Positions 36,916 to 48,310 of a stretch of 64,000 nt of DNA are shown piece by piece. Position 1 is the first letter of the stretch. The number at the start of each line of letters is the position of its first letter. The notes under the pieces were generated by a model. That model saw only the letters and a program-made list of their open reading frames with translations. It was not told where the DNA came from and searched no databases. The translations under genes and the position numbers were made by a program. The DNA is from Solicoccozyma terricola (Eukaryota; Basidiomycota; Tremellomycetes; Filobasidiales; Piskurozymaceae), in NCBI GenBank assembly GCA_001600875.1, contig BCLD01000005.1:193667-257666 (forward strand), in the 5' to 3' direction.

Positions 36916-37790
36916 GTAATTCCATCTCCAACCTGCAGCGGAGAGGTAACCAGCGATGACAGGACCGAGGGTGGCTGTAAGGGAGGGGAAGGAAGGATTG
37001 AATATGGGCCAGCTAATTTCATAACCCTGCGAATGACATGACACTCACGTCCCATGAAGACGGTACCACTGAAGAGAGCCATCGGTAATCCACGTTCAGG
37101 GACAACCCAAATATCCGCAATACTCCCTCCAATAACAGTCATTGGAGCAGCAGCGGAGATACCAGCCAGAGCTCGTCCCACGACCAAGGTGGCGGCATTC
37201 TGCGCGAAAGCACTTGGGAAGGTGAAGGCGATATACAATCCAAGGGAGGCGAAGAAAATGGGTTGTCGGCCGTAAAGTTCGGAAAGTTTGGAGAACGCGA
37301 GAGGACCGATGGCAAATCCAAGGACGAATAGACAGACCGTTACTGCGATAAGGAGGATTTGGGTTAGCCGTTGATCCGTTCGACAGCTCCCGACACTATC
37401 TGAACTGACGATGTATTACATCAAGACTGGTGTGCAGTTCTGTGGCGACCTCCGGCATATCCATGACGACGATAGAGTTGCCCAATGCGACTGCAAAACA
37501 AGCAAAAGTGACACACCCCGTTCAGACCCTGGAGATCGTCGCCTATCTTTCAGCTTTGTGTCTCCAATGAAGCAGCGAATTGACCCACCATTTGATGGCT
37601 TTTTCCCAGTTTCGAGGGTCTTCGGGGTCGTCAATCTGTGAAAGCAGTCCATGTCAGTGACCTGCTCGAGCTTTTGGCGAACTAAACTCACCTTGAATGT
37701 CACGAGCTTGACATCCGCTGCACCCTTCTCGATATCGTGTTGTCCAACAACCGTGCTGGTTGGCGATGTCGGATGTTTGTTTGTTAGGTA
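36916..37790 (-). pseudogene. DHA1-type MFS drug/polyamine exporter, 5' part only
   Basis: Minus-strand exons give D-D-P-E-D-P-R-N-W, then G-N-S-I-V-V-M-D-M-P-E-V, then F-A-I-G-P-L-A-F-S-K-L-S-E-L-Y-G-R-Q-P, then G-G-S-I-A-D and G-P-V-I-A-G-Y, ending W-R-W-N-Y at a GTGAG donor (36915). This covers roughly the first five membrane segments of a DHA1 exporter. The copia 5' LTR begins 61 bases into that intron and no 3' exons are seen beyond the element, so the gene is truncated. The start codon was not resolved. Confidence 0.78.
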
Positions 37791-38212
37791 GAGTGCTTGG
37801 AAGATTGAAGCGATCAGAGCCGGTCGGGATCACGCTTGGCCGCAGTAAGAAGAACATTGCATCCTACAGATAGACCGGTGAAATGTTCGTGGTTTTGATC
37901 ATTCTCAACTCCAACAGAGACTACAGCAACCATCCACGAAATCAAAGCCGCGAAGAAATCGGTTGAGCAGATACCTTGTCCTTGCAACGTCAGTCGAGAT
38001 AGCGCATCGTATTGTGCCAAGTTGGGTGAACATACGAGACTTGTCAGTTTCTTGAGCTTTTCCTCGGGCAGCTGCCTGTCAAGGCGACAACGTGTCGCAA
38101 CGGCTTCACTACTAATAAACAGAAAGTCGAAGGCTGTACAAGTATTTGGCAGCTACGATACGTTGGACTTCGCCGCGTTCGTCCTGCATCCGATTGCTCT
38201 CTCGGCTCTTGC

Positions 38213-39240
38213 GATGAGTTCCATCATTGCATACCGTCTCCTTCCAACAGCCGCCGGTACTAAGGTACCTTGGGCAAAGACCTCGATACCATTCCTTGGC
38301 GGCGTGATCGGGTACGGAGAAGATCCTGTCAGCTTTTTAGTTGAGCAGAGGAAGAAAGTGGGTGATGTCTTTCGCGTCAATTTGTTGGTCATGAAGATGA
38401 CGTTTTTGGTTGGTTCAAAGGTCAGTACGGATTGGAAAGCAGCGAGTACGCGGATGCTGATGCTGGTGTGAAATGTTAGTGGAACCACTGGCTGTTGAAG
38501 AACACAAAGGAGGCAGATGTCAGTTTCTGGAATGCAGTCTTTAGCAATGCATTGTGGTCTTCTGGACACGTCCTACCATGCAGGGTGGTGCGACCGCTCA
38601 TACAAATCGCTCTCCAGTGGTATGTATGTGATGAAGGCAGACATATCAACTGTATCACTGACACGATGCACAGGCATGAACTGCCCCTCCCGATTAGAAA
38701 AATACTCTGAAAGTTTCGCACGTGTTGCAGCAACCTTATACGACTCCTGGTCGACAACACCCCACATTCCCCTCTTCATCTCCGGCTCAGATCTCCCTCT
38801 CCAAGCCAACATGACAGCCCTCTACGGCCCCACCTTTGTCGAGGGGCATGCGACGGAGTTGATCCCCATTGTCAGGTCGTTCGAGAGGGCGTTGGTGCAT
38901 CCGCTGACTAGGGTGTTGCCGTTATGGATGAGTCCCAGTGGGAGGCTGCTATTACGGGCGTACAGGAGGATGAAGGAGATCATTGAGGCTGAGGTCAGGA
39001 TGAGAATGGAGGATTTGGAGAGATGGCGTGGCGAGGGGGATTATATGTCGTACCTCTTGACCATGGACGACAAAGCTGAAAATGGGGATCAGCGCGACAC
39101 ACAACGATGTACATACGGGAACGTGAGGGGAAGGTTGGGACTGGATTTTTGGTGAAGCAGCCGAACTCATCAAAATTCGAAGGCAAATCTTACTGCTAGC
39201 GACAAATGTGTACCGATCACCAATACCTTGCCAGGCTTCT
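38213..39240 (+). pseudogene. cytochrome P450, N-terminal two-thirds
   Basis: Exon 38213-38420 starts with an ATG just inside a membrane-anchor-like segment and has P-F-L-G-G-V-I-G-Y-G and G-D-V-F-R-V-N-L-L, the usual P450 entry. A 59-nt intron leads to 38480, and a further exon from 38674 carries L-P-L-Q-A-N-M-T-A-L-Y-G and H-P-L-T-R-V-L-P-L-W-M-S-P-S-G-R. Frames break after about 39100. No E-x-x-R helix and no haem-cysteine loop could be found, so the catalytic third is missing. Family number not assignable. Confidence 0.6.
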
Positions 39241-39406
39241 TACTTGCAAAGAAAAGTGGGTCACCATTGGGGCGGCCAGCAGATGTTGTTGAATGCAAGA
39301 ACAAAGCGACGAATGTGAGAGCAGCATTTAGTGGACCATCGACGTGAAGCGCTTCGGCCTCCCATCATCTTTGATCCAGGTGTCAAAGTTCTTCAACAAA
39401 TACGCG

Positions 39407-39962
39407 ATGTCTCTACCGGCTTTCGACATTGATTGGTTCACGGCTCTCCTCCGATCTCAGGTATCTCTCCATTCGATCATCCATGGCTGTAGGTCACTTT
39501 CCACGTCCGCACTTCACCTTGACTCATCATCTCCGTTCATAGCCTCGATCCCCGACCATCGACTGGGACACTTTTCAAAAAGGTTTTAACGAGATAGACG
39601 GTCTTCATGGTCTCGAGGAATCGATGCTTGACACGGACCCATACCCTGATGCCACCGGTCCGATCGAGGTTTCGGATTCCGCCCCAGCTAAGTTCGCTGG
39701 TCGGTACAATGAGCGTCTCTCTTTGATTGGCGTGTCAGATACGACTAACTTTGTCGACTGGCTATATGACGCTGTCGCACGCGAAAAATGGCCCGGTCTC
39801 ATCGATGGCTTCGAATCTTTGTGTACTCAACCCTTCCCGCTTCCGGTGACTGTGCACACTCCTTGCCGGAACCTCTTACCGCCCGCACTCTCTCCGGCGC
39901 GCTTCCCTCCAAATGGCCTTCCCTCATCGTCTGCAGTAAATTCCTCCAGTCACAGAGGATGA
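39407..39962 (+). CDS. hypothetical protein, two or more exons
   Basis: ATG at 39407, exon 39407-39460, intron with GT-AG ends (39461-39542), exon from 39543 open to 39962 (157 residues as drawn). The product is acidic, with W-D-T-F-Q-K-G-F and N-F-V-D-W-L-Y-D-A-V. The last 45 residues are Pro/Ser-rich and look like read-through; a splice near 39820 into the frame that ends at 40082 would give a longer, more natural tail. No family recognised. Confidence 0.4.
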
Positions 39963-40145
39963 AACTCTGCCGGATCAGCACGTGCTGTTATGACCACCCG
40001 AAAGCGGTGCCCTACAGCTCCAGGTCAACCGCATCCAGAGATTGCATTTGCTGTGTTCGGCCCAGCAGTCCAACTCCCTACTAGACATAAACAGCGTGGG
40101 TTCGGTTGCGGAGAGAGGGGGATGATTTGATGAACGACGAATATT

Positions 40146-40166
40146 GAAAAGACAGGCTGTCTTTTC
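40146..40166. repeat. isolated perfect palindrome
   Basis: Arms GAAAAGACAG and CTGTCTTTTC around a single G. No second palindrome within 200 bases, unlike the bounded repeats. Confidence 0.9.
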
Positions 40167-40321
40167 GTTTTCGTTGCGCCAACGTAGTCCAGCATGGCAG
40201 AGGATAGACCTCAAGCTGATCCCGTCGTGCTCATCAACGCCCAACGGTTTCGGAGCGCTGTTCAAATACATGTTCCGGCTCAACACATATAATCTGCACG
40301 CTTCGACGACAGGGTTTGGTC

Positions 40322-41602
40322 TCAGTGATTGCAGCTCAGACAGAGGGACGAGGTAGGCACCGCCGGCTCTTTTCCCTTTGGTTCACGATTTGCTGGATAC
40401 TCTGACATCAACTTGGCGAGATCGTTAATCGTCTTTGAAGCTTCGATGGACGTCATCTGCTGCTGCCATGAACTCCTTGCCTCTTCTCGGAAGGCGTTGT
40501 CGAGGATGACCCTGGCACCGACCACTGCGATGGCGGTAGCAGCCTGAATAGCTGCCCGATGCGCGGAAAGCGTAATGACCGCAGAAGCGTAAGAGTCAGA
40601 GTCTGCAGAAAGAGGAGAGGTGAGCTCAGAGCCATGATCACAGTGTTGTATCCCGCACTCACGAGGAAATTCACCGCCCCTTGCGTCTGGCAGCATGAAC
40701 ATGGGATGTAGACCTGGTAGTCGATACGTCACGTCTCCCTTAGAAAGAGAGCCAGGCGTTATTAAAGGGACCGACGGTATGTGCTGAAGGTCTCGTCTGC
40801 ACTCACAAAGTCTGTGCTTCCTCCCATAGCGGTTACCTCTGGCACCTGATAGCCATCAATTCCCCAGGTTGCCTCGCTATATTCCTTGTAATACTCTTCG
40901 AGTGTCTTGCAAGGTTGTAGATCTAGATACAAGATCTCCTTAGTGATCTCGAGCGAGCACCCGGTGGACAAGGCCGCTGCCTTGAAGCAGTTCAATACTC
41001 GTGGTACGAGAGCAATGAGTTCCTGACCGGATGGTGCTCGGATACCATATAGGACCCGAGAGTGACTGGGAATGACTGGACATCGGAGTTGGACACATGA
41101 TCAGAGGCGCAAAAACACAAATAGCCGGATAGCGCACACTGACCGTTTCCAGACCAGCCTTCACTGCCACTAATCGTCCCATGGATGCGATTTGTAGAAG
41201 GTATTTGCTGTCGAAGGAGTGAGACGTTGAGGTATGCTGCCACAGCCGCGTCCAGAGCATTGATAGCTGTCTCCGGCGCACCCTGAGGGGTCAAAACACA
41301 CTGCTTCAGTGCACAATCTTTCATGCCTCCACCGATTCGTCACATACCGCCGCATGAGCACTCCTCCCCTTGTAAGTCACTGAAAAAGCAGCGATGCAGT
41401 TCGTCCTGGTTGAGGCGCTGCCGTTACCTGGACCGCCAGGGTGCACCCTGAAGCAACCATTATTCAGCCTGGCCCCTTGCGTTGAGATGTTCCCTCTCAA
41501 ACTTACATCAGACAAGCATCCATCTCCTGGTAGGCTCCCAAGGCCACGAGATCGGACTTGCCTCCACCCGCTTCCTCGGCGGGAGTTCCCAACAGCACCA
41601 CT
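40322..41602 (-). pseudogene. M20 peptidase (PM20D2-like), 3' part
   Basis: Minus-strand exons 41507-41602, 41348-41447, 41144-41282 and following to 40322. They contain V-V-L-L-G-T-P-A-E-E, H-P-G-G-P-G-N, Y-K-G-R-S-A-H-A-A, A-L-D-A-A-V-A-A-Y, G-S-T-D-F-G-D-V-T-Y and a C-terminal helix A-I-A-V-V-G-A-R-V. M20D2-type enzymes are metal-dependent dipeptidases/amidohydrolases. The first 140 or so residues, with the first metal ligands, are missing. Immediately upstream, inside an exon, the sequence becomes ACR3 (about 41603). A 77-codon 5' fragment of the same family lies at 21840-22070. Confidence 0.8.
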
Positions 41603-43108
41603 CTTGTTTGAACCAGCAGTGAAACTCTGCCACAGAAAAGCGATCGTCAGCAAACGCCTCCGACTTCCACCTCCTTCAAACTCACTTGCACGACAGCCAT
41701 CTTGTACCCCCACTTTTCAGCTCCTCCTTTCCTTATGCTAAGTTGATAGATCAACAGGAAAGTCATCGACCACATGATCACAAAGTAGAGGATCATCGGT
41801 ACAAAGACTCTGAAAACCGAGCCGATGTTCGAGAGGATTCGTTGAGCTTGTTCAGCGAAAATCAAGATGATGCTGTTTGATAGAACAAGCGTCAGCTCGC
41901 TGTGGAGTAGGAGGAGCAACGGAACACTCAACGTGTATAATAGACCGATCAAAGCTAAAGGTCCAAAGTAGGGCAAGAACTTTGCATAAAACTTGGCCTC
42001 GCCCATGGTCTTCATTCCGATGAACCTAGTGACAATCCCGGCAGCGAGTGGAATACCGAGATAAATGAGAACTGCGATTGCTGTCTGGCCGTATTCGAGT
42101 TTGAGCTGATCTTCATGAGAGATGACGTTGATGAATAATAGACACATCGGAGAGTATAAGATGATTTGGAGGACTGAATTGACTATGACGATGATGGCAC
42201 AGTAGTCGNNGTCGCCTTGNGCTAGNTGATTCCAGATCATTACCATTGCTATGCATCTGCCGGTTAAATTTACGGGTGAGTCATGTNTTGTAGATAGAAG
42301 CAAAGGAGGNGAAACTACCTTGCCAAGCCGACCATGATAACTCCAGTNCGATATGTCGGTAAATCAGGTAACGTTGCCCATGCCGCTCCAAGCATGATCT
42401 GAAACGATCGGCATCAGNCCTGCNTGCCTTGCATACCTCTCCAGACGACGTACGAATGGTCCAATGATCCAATTGAGAACGAGGGAAGTGATCACTTGCC
42501 GCCAGATATGACGAGTGGAAAACANCTTGGGAAGCTTCTCGTATTGAACTANACAAGTGATTCGTCGAAGTGATCATCAGGAGACCAGAAAGAGTGTGCG
42601 CTCGCTCGCCCGCCCTCACCTTTCGTCAAGATCGGCCACATCATAACGAGGAGACCGATGACGATCGCTGTGTGGCACGGTGGAACCAAGTTTGAGCGTC
42701 GGAATTCTTTTGGTGGATGGCCAAGAAAGATGGTACTCACGTATGGATACACCATTCAGTGTTGAACCTGTGAGCACGACGTTGACATTCGGAGCGAATT
42801 TACCTGAAAAGAGCGGTGTCAGTGTCAGCAGCTGGGTGGGACACCTATCAGCAANAAGACGACTTACCAATGACGACTCCGAGTATCATGGCGCCAAGGA
42901 CGAAGATGGCTAGGAATCGATCTAGCCATCCGAGGCCTTTCAGAAGTGAGGCTGTAAATGCAAGGATGCGGTTTGTACGGGCAAGGAGCTGCGGGGCAGC
43001 ACTGTGCTCACTCTGGTGTGGCTGGTCCAGCTCGGCAGGGGCCATGCTAGCACTCTTCGTCGAGGGAAGGACCTCGGGCGATGAAGGAGTAGAGGGGATA
43101 TCGTTCAT
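41603..43108 (-). CDS. ACR3: ACR3-type arsenite efflux transporter, 3'-truncated
   Basis: Exports As(III) across the plasma membrane; BART superfamily, ten membrane segments when complete. Exons: 42868-43108, 42741-42803, 42620-42667, 42454-42548, 42319-42398, 41686-42256, and the start of a seventh at 41626. Phases agree throughout; the large exon may hide one more intron near 41900. Marks are N-G-V-S-I, G-L-L-V-M-M-W-P-I-L-T-K, and G-L-A-R-C-I-A-M-V with the conserved cysteine. After S-F-T-A-G-S-N the expected last segments are absent and M20 peptidase sequence follows, so about 55-60 residues are lost. ATG at 43108 chosen; 43156 is an alternative. Ambiguous bases occur in exons 4-6 and nearby introns. 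Adjacent to ACR2 on the same strand. Confidence 0.85.
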
Positions 43109-43288
43109 TGTGAGATTATAGACGATGAACTGATGGATGAATCGGACGCTCGGCATTGCAGTCCACAAAGTTGTGCTCTTTATAACGTATTTGAATAATT
43201 ACGGCGGCACCAGGCAGAATTCATATCGAAATGTGAATTTGATTGGTCTCGGTGGCGAATATCAAATTGGGATCTTAGAAATCAAATT

Positions 43289-43827
43289 CTAAACTTTTAC
43301 GACCTCATCCGGAAAATTCTGGATCCATGCATCGATACCGCCGGTCAAGACAAATGCTTTTGAGCGGTTGTTATTCATCTCATCCAGCTTGTCTTGATAC
43401 CATGCTGCGCATCGCGGACCGCGTCCTTTGCTGCTCGAGCAGTGGAAGATGACTGCCGATATGCTGGACAGACTTGGGCCATTAGGTGCAGTTCTGTTTG
43501 TATCAATTTGCATTACTCACGGGGCGAGCACAAAGTAGATTCCAGGCAATGTTTCATGGAAAGTCTGTGCTGGAAGGTTGATGGCATTGTGGATCACGTA
43601 GTTGTTGGGCTCCTGGCGGTGTCGTCGCAGTAAGGTTCATCAGCGCGCCATCCCTCCATTTGCAAGCTTCAAAAGCCTTTCACCTCGATATCTGTCCTTC
43701 GGACGTCCACCACTACGAAATCCTTGCCACATTCCCCGCTGCGCATCCTTTCGTGCAGCTCAACGACGCTCATTTCGGCGGGCTTACTGACCGGTTTCGG
43801 GAGGTGATCGAACCACTTGGCCGACAT
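43289..43827 (-). CDS. ACR2: rhodanese/Cdc25-like arsenate reductase (ACR2 type)
   Basis: Reduces As(V) to As(III), which ACR3 exports. Exons 43684-43827, 43521-43612 and 43289-43463 give 136 residues, normal for Acr2/Ych1-size proteins. The N-terminal part has V-V-V-D-V-R-R-T-D, the middle N-A-I-N-L-P-A-Q-T-F, and the active-site loop H-C-S-S-S-K-G-R puts Cys87 and Arg93 in a C-x5-R phosphatase-type cradle. The C-terminus has L-T-G-G-I-D-A-W. A start at 43914 would add 29 residues that look like a mitochondrial presequence. Other small rhodanese/Cdc25 phosphatases share this loop, but the ACR3 neighbour favours arsenate. Confidence 0.82.
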
Positions 43828-43926
43828 GTTTGTGGACGTCTGGAGGCGGTGGTATGCTATGTTGTGGAGCCTGCTGTTGGAAGCGAATCGCTGTATGGAA
43901 AGTGTCAGGAGCATGAGTTGATTGAA

Positions 43927-43957
43927 GGCCCATCGAGGCCCATCGAGGCCCATCGAT
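43927..43957. repeat. triple 10-bp tandem repeat
   Basis: GGCCCATCGA is repeated three times in the 5' flank of ACR2, about 100 bases from the left end of the 2.8-kb duplication. Confidence 0.9.
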
Positions 43958-44040
43958 TTTGAACATCGGCACGGGGGTTTGGCCCCTGCCATTCTGAATT
44001 TGAATATGGTTGCATTATCGGGCACAGAACCCGAACACTG

Positions 44041-46847
44041 GGACAGGGAACGCTGACTATGCCACCTCCCGTACACGACACGCTCAGCAAACGCTCCGAG
44101 TACGCGTTCACCGTCCTGTACAACCCTGCGCTCACCGCCACAAAGGTCTCGATCCTCATGCTCTACTATCGCATCTCCCAAGAACGCTCGTTCTTCCGGT
44201 ATGGCTCCATTTTTGTCGGTTGTGTCGTCGTCTTCACTGGCGTTGTCCTCACCTTCCTCACCCTATTCCAATGCCGACCTATTGGCGCCGCGTTTGATAC
44301 AAAGGACAATCCGTTAGCAACGTGCGTGGACATTGTCGTGCTCTTCATCTGCTCGGCACCCGTCAACGTCCTCACGGACATTGCCATCCTCGTCCTCCCG
44401 TTGCCGATGGTCACCAGCATGCGTCTCGACATTCGGCAAAAGGTCGGACTCGTGGCGACCTTCATCACGGGTCTCTTTGTCACGGTCGTCGACGTTGTCC
44501 GCATCGCGTACCTTCAAGCGGCCCTCATCCAGGTTGTCGACTCGTCCCCAACCACAACGTTAGGAGATGGCGTCGGGCGGGTGTCAATTGGCGCGATAGC
44601 AAATTTCGCGTGGTATGCGAGCTACTGCTTCATGTGGTCTGCGGTCGAGGTCAACGTCGGGCTTTCTTGCGCTTGTGCGCTCGTCATCAAGCCGCTTCTT
44701 ATCAGGATCATTCCCGGGCGTCATCATAGCTCCGTAGTTCATGGCTCGGATGCAATGCCGATGGCAACAGCCTGCGCGCCTTCCACCTCACCACATCAGA
44801 TAAATGGAGGGTTCGAGTTCAAGCCGGTGGCCATGTCTAGCAACGAGGACGAAGACCGTAGGACGGCGAACATGACAGCCTTTGGGGCACCCTCCCCGCT
44901 GACGGTTCCGTATTCGATGGACTTTGCCCTGCCTGAAACAACATACGACCATGCAATGCAATCCGTCCATGAAGATAGGGAGATGAACGTCTGCGAGATC
45001 TTCCAGCCCACAACGTCACACGACTATACAATGCCATTCGTCGATGAGGTTAGGGATGTGGACATCTTCGAATTCCTAACCACTTCCAACCCGCCTGCCG
45101 GATACCCTTCAACAACTGATCCACCGCCCAACGTTGCTCCTTTATCGTCGCACCGAGAAGGCCGTCGATTCACGCTGACATCGATCATGGATCACTTCCT
45201 TGGTCCGAACGGGCGGCGAAAGTCGTCCGCCAAGAGCGAGCCGAACCAGCAGCCACCAACGACGTTTATGGACTTTGTACATGTGGGTGATCGCAAGCCA
45301 TTGATGGAGCTGACGAGAAGGGAGGGGTGGCGGCCGGTCGTGTTTGGTGAGTAGGGTGCGCAGACGTTCGTCCAGGCGTTGACAGAGACGCCCATCAGTG
45401 TCGCTTTTGTTCTGGACGTGGGGCTTTGTGTATGGTGCGTACGCTGCGAATATCGCTGGTGAACGTTGCGTCCTAATTGCCCTGTTGATGATATCGCACG
45501 CTCACGGATGTAGGTGTGGTTAACTCGACCACTCATGGGGTCCAAAACCTCGTCCTCTACACCTCAGCGCAGACGCTCCTCATCCACAACGCCTACTGGA
45601 TGGGATATGTGCTCGGTCCCATTTGCTTCGGTTACTGGGTCCTCACTCGAGTCGGATTCAAGGCCACATTCATGACCGGCCTCGCCATCTTCACCGTCGC
45701 CTCACTGACCTTCTGGCCCTCATCCTCCCTCATCTCCTTCCCGGGGTTTGTTGTCTCCAACCTCCTTATTGGCAGCGGACTCTCCGTTCTCGAGGTCGCG
45801 GCCAACCCATTCATCGCCCTAGCGGGTCCAGACGAGCTCATGNAATCCCGCCTCAACTTTGCACAAGGTATGCAGGCCGTGGGGGTGGTCGTCTCTCCCC
45901 TCATTGCCGTCGAAGTGATGTTCAAGAACGGGGGACGAGCTGGCCTGTTCAACTCACAATGGGTCTACCTTGCCGCCGCCTTGTGGGCGAGCTTCCTTGG
46001 CGTCGTGTTCTATTACGTCCCGCTCAACGAGGCCAGTGACAAGGACTTGGAGAAGGCAGCTGTACGTCGCGGATCGAGACTGCGGCTGAACCCAGATGCG
46101 CGTGTGTTAGGCATCAACATTCTGTGGTTCACCGCCTCGCTGTGGATCTTGTTCATGTTCCTCTATCTTGGGGCTAAAGAGCAGCTGCTATTTGGTTGGG
46201 ATGGCCTGATACCTGAAGTGGTGACGGGGTGAGTTTTCGGACGACCCTGAGTTCCCTAAGCGTCATCGTTGAGGTTTGCGCGTTCATAGCCCTAACTACC
46301 TCAATGCCTTCGGCTGGCAAGAGGTCAGCGTCGCCCTCTTTGCATTCAATCGCTTCCTCGCTTCATTGATGTGCTACCTCGGCGTACGCGGTTGGATTAT
46401 TCTCCTCATCAACGTTCTCGGCTGCGTAGTGTTCTCCTCCCTGGCCATGGCCCTTTCCGTGCCAGCGTCCAACCTTGGGCCGCTGGTATGTCTCTTATTG
46501 CTCTCCTTCTTCGAGGGACCCATTTACCCAACCATGTTCGCAATGTCACTACGCAATCTTGGTCGTCGAACGAAGCTGGTGGCCAGCGCGATGGTGGTTG
46601 CCCTTAGCGGTGCTGCCGTCTGGCCAAGTGTGGCGTGGGCCGTCGAAAATGCGCATCCAGGTAACCCGCGGTATGCCATGTGTGTCATCGTTGCTCTCTA
46701 CGCTGCGGTTCTGGCTATTGTACTCCTCTTCTCTTTGCATCCGAAGATGAGGCGATGGGTCAATGGTGATCGTCAACGGACAGCGGAATGAGAACCCATA
46801 CGGGGACCGATCACATCTGCAGCGGCCGAAGGGCGCTCGAACTTCGG
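44041..46847 (+). repeat. 2.8-kb direct duplication, copy 2
   Basis: Partner of 22541-25345. Flanks differ on both sides: left is the ACR2 5' region, right is unassigned sequence. Confidence 0.95.
44059..46791 (+). CDS. fusion of fungal rhodopsin-type (SAT4-like) domain and L-fucose-permease-type MFS
   Basis: Exons 44059-45346, 45399-45434, 45514-46228 and 46290-46791 stay in phase and give 846 residues. Residues 1-222 hold five membrane segments of a fungal rhodopsin-type domain (Y-N-P-A-L-T-A-T-K-V-S, C-R-P-I-G-A-A-F, C-S-A-P-V-N-V-L-T-D); the first two segments are missing compared with copy 1. Residues 223-415 form a polar linker. From about 416 a FucP/FHS-type MFS follows, starting L-T-R-R-E-G-W and L-L-F-W-T-W-G-F-V-Y-G, with A-A-N-P-F-I and Q-G-M-Q-A-V-G inside. 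The rhodopsin part runs into the MFS within one uninterrupted exon, so this is not two genes. The ATG lies in sequence that is intron in copy 1. Ligand and substrate unknown. Confidence 0.82.
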
Positions 46848-47999
46848 ACACCTTGGCATTCCAGACAGGCCCGGCTTCGCACCTGCTTTGAGGGACACGC
46901 TCCCGTATACCAAGAATTGACCATCCAGGCGGCCAAGGGATTCGGGACTCGGTCTGTGAATCCGGCAGGAAATGGGACGGCAACATTAGAAGGCGAAATT
47001 CAAGCGCACACGCCCCGCACGAGGACGAGCCCCACCTGCCATTAACTCAGAGGTCCGACCGATACGTTATATTGCTTAGATATCACCGAGCATGACGGGA
47101 CATCAGAAGTCATTAGACTCTCTGTATTACTTGGCTTACGTCTCTGCCTTGTCTTAGTTGAATCGCACCATGGGGGTCGGAGGTATAACGGAATTCAACC
47201 TCTCCGATACACATCTGCTGGTCAATTGATCGTCGCCTATGGTGATGAAGCTAACCAAATGCGATGGTCAGCTGGCCATATGCGTAGCCCTCGAACATTT
47301 CAAGGATTTATATGCACACGGCGAGCTCCACAGAGGATGAGTGATACTTGCGCCCAGTGTAAGCATGCACCGATATGGTTAGTTACCTTGCCTTTAGCCC
47401 TAATCTTCACTCCTGAGCGGCCTCTCATCTGCTCATTCTGTAACGGGTTCAGCAGGGGAGTCACGTCTCCTCATTCCATAGACGATATGACAGACCACTC
47501 CACCCCACCGGGGGGCTGGGGAGGCCCAAGGGCAGAACCACAGCGCCGACATGACAACGGTCTCTGATGGCATTGTTATCGATATTCTGAACATGAACTC
47601 GGCCACGCAAATGTGGGACTACATACTGGCAACATATTAACTCGATAGTCCTGAAGTAGATGATCACAATCACGAGCAGAAACCACTTGAAGGGGTGGCT
47701 GGAAGGCACTGTTTTCATATGACACTTCACTTGGACTGGAACGGCATTTTGTTTTTACACATGAGGAGCCCCCGGTCGCCGCTTCCACCTTCACATGCGA
47801 CCATGGAGGCACATCTGCCACTACCGCTCAGTACCACAAACGCTCCTACCGCTGTTGGTGTGTTGTGTGTCAAAAGATCCACCAGCGGGGGGGCGGCTCC
47901 CAAGGGCACTGGGGGAACAGGCTGAAATATGTACATCCGCAGCTCTAATGTCCTGGTGGAGGGTACTCATCGAACAGAGCCTGCACCTGACCCGGCCAA
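46848..47999. other. no gene seen
   Basis: Short frames on both strands with no recognised family. A frame from 46788 to 47045 carries some protein-like segments (Q-E-L-T-I-Q-A-A-K-G-F) but no partners. Confidence 0.35.
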
Positions 48000-48310
48000 C
48001 TGTATATTTCTACGGTTGCATAAGTCGCGAGGCAAAGGTGTTGGCGCGCGAAAAGACAGCCTGTCTTTTGGCAACTTCAGTACCACAGAGGAGCCGAGGT
48101 TCACAAGACTTCCGAGTGTGTTTATAGTCGTCGCCGCATGCAATAAAACCAAAAGATAGCCTGTCTTTTCATTCTTTGCCCAGTACTGAATTGCATCATG
48201 AGCACGATCTTAGTGTCAGAGGCCATCGCTAGCGGAACGGAGGCCTTTGGAATATAGTCATCGTAAAATCTCCTCCGCTCGAGGAATTAAGAAATCTTCA
48301 AAACCAACTG
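48000..48310 (+). repeat. palindromic-ended repeat, copy 2
   Basis: The core between palindromes at 48050-48069 and 48151-48170 is about 120 bp; flanks on both sides match copy 3. It lacks a roughly 70-bp segment present in copies 1 and 3 (after GTCATCGTA). Confidence 0.88.

Noticed and set aside
43828..44181. Minus-strand N-terminal extension of ACR2 through the duplicated segment
   Set aside because: Beyond about 43914 the frame reads antisense to the fusion gene and has no ACR2-like content.
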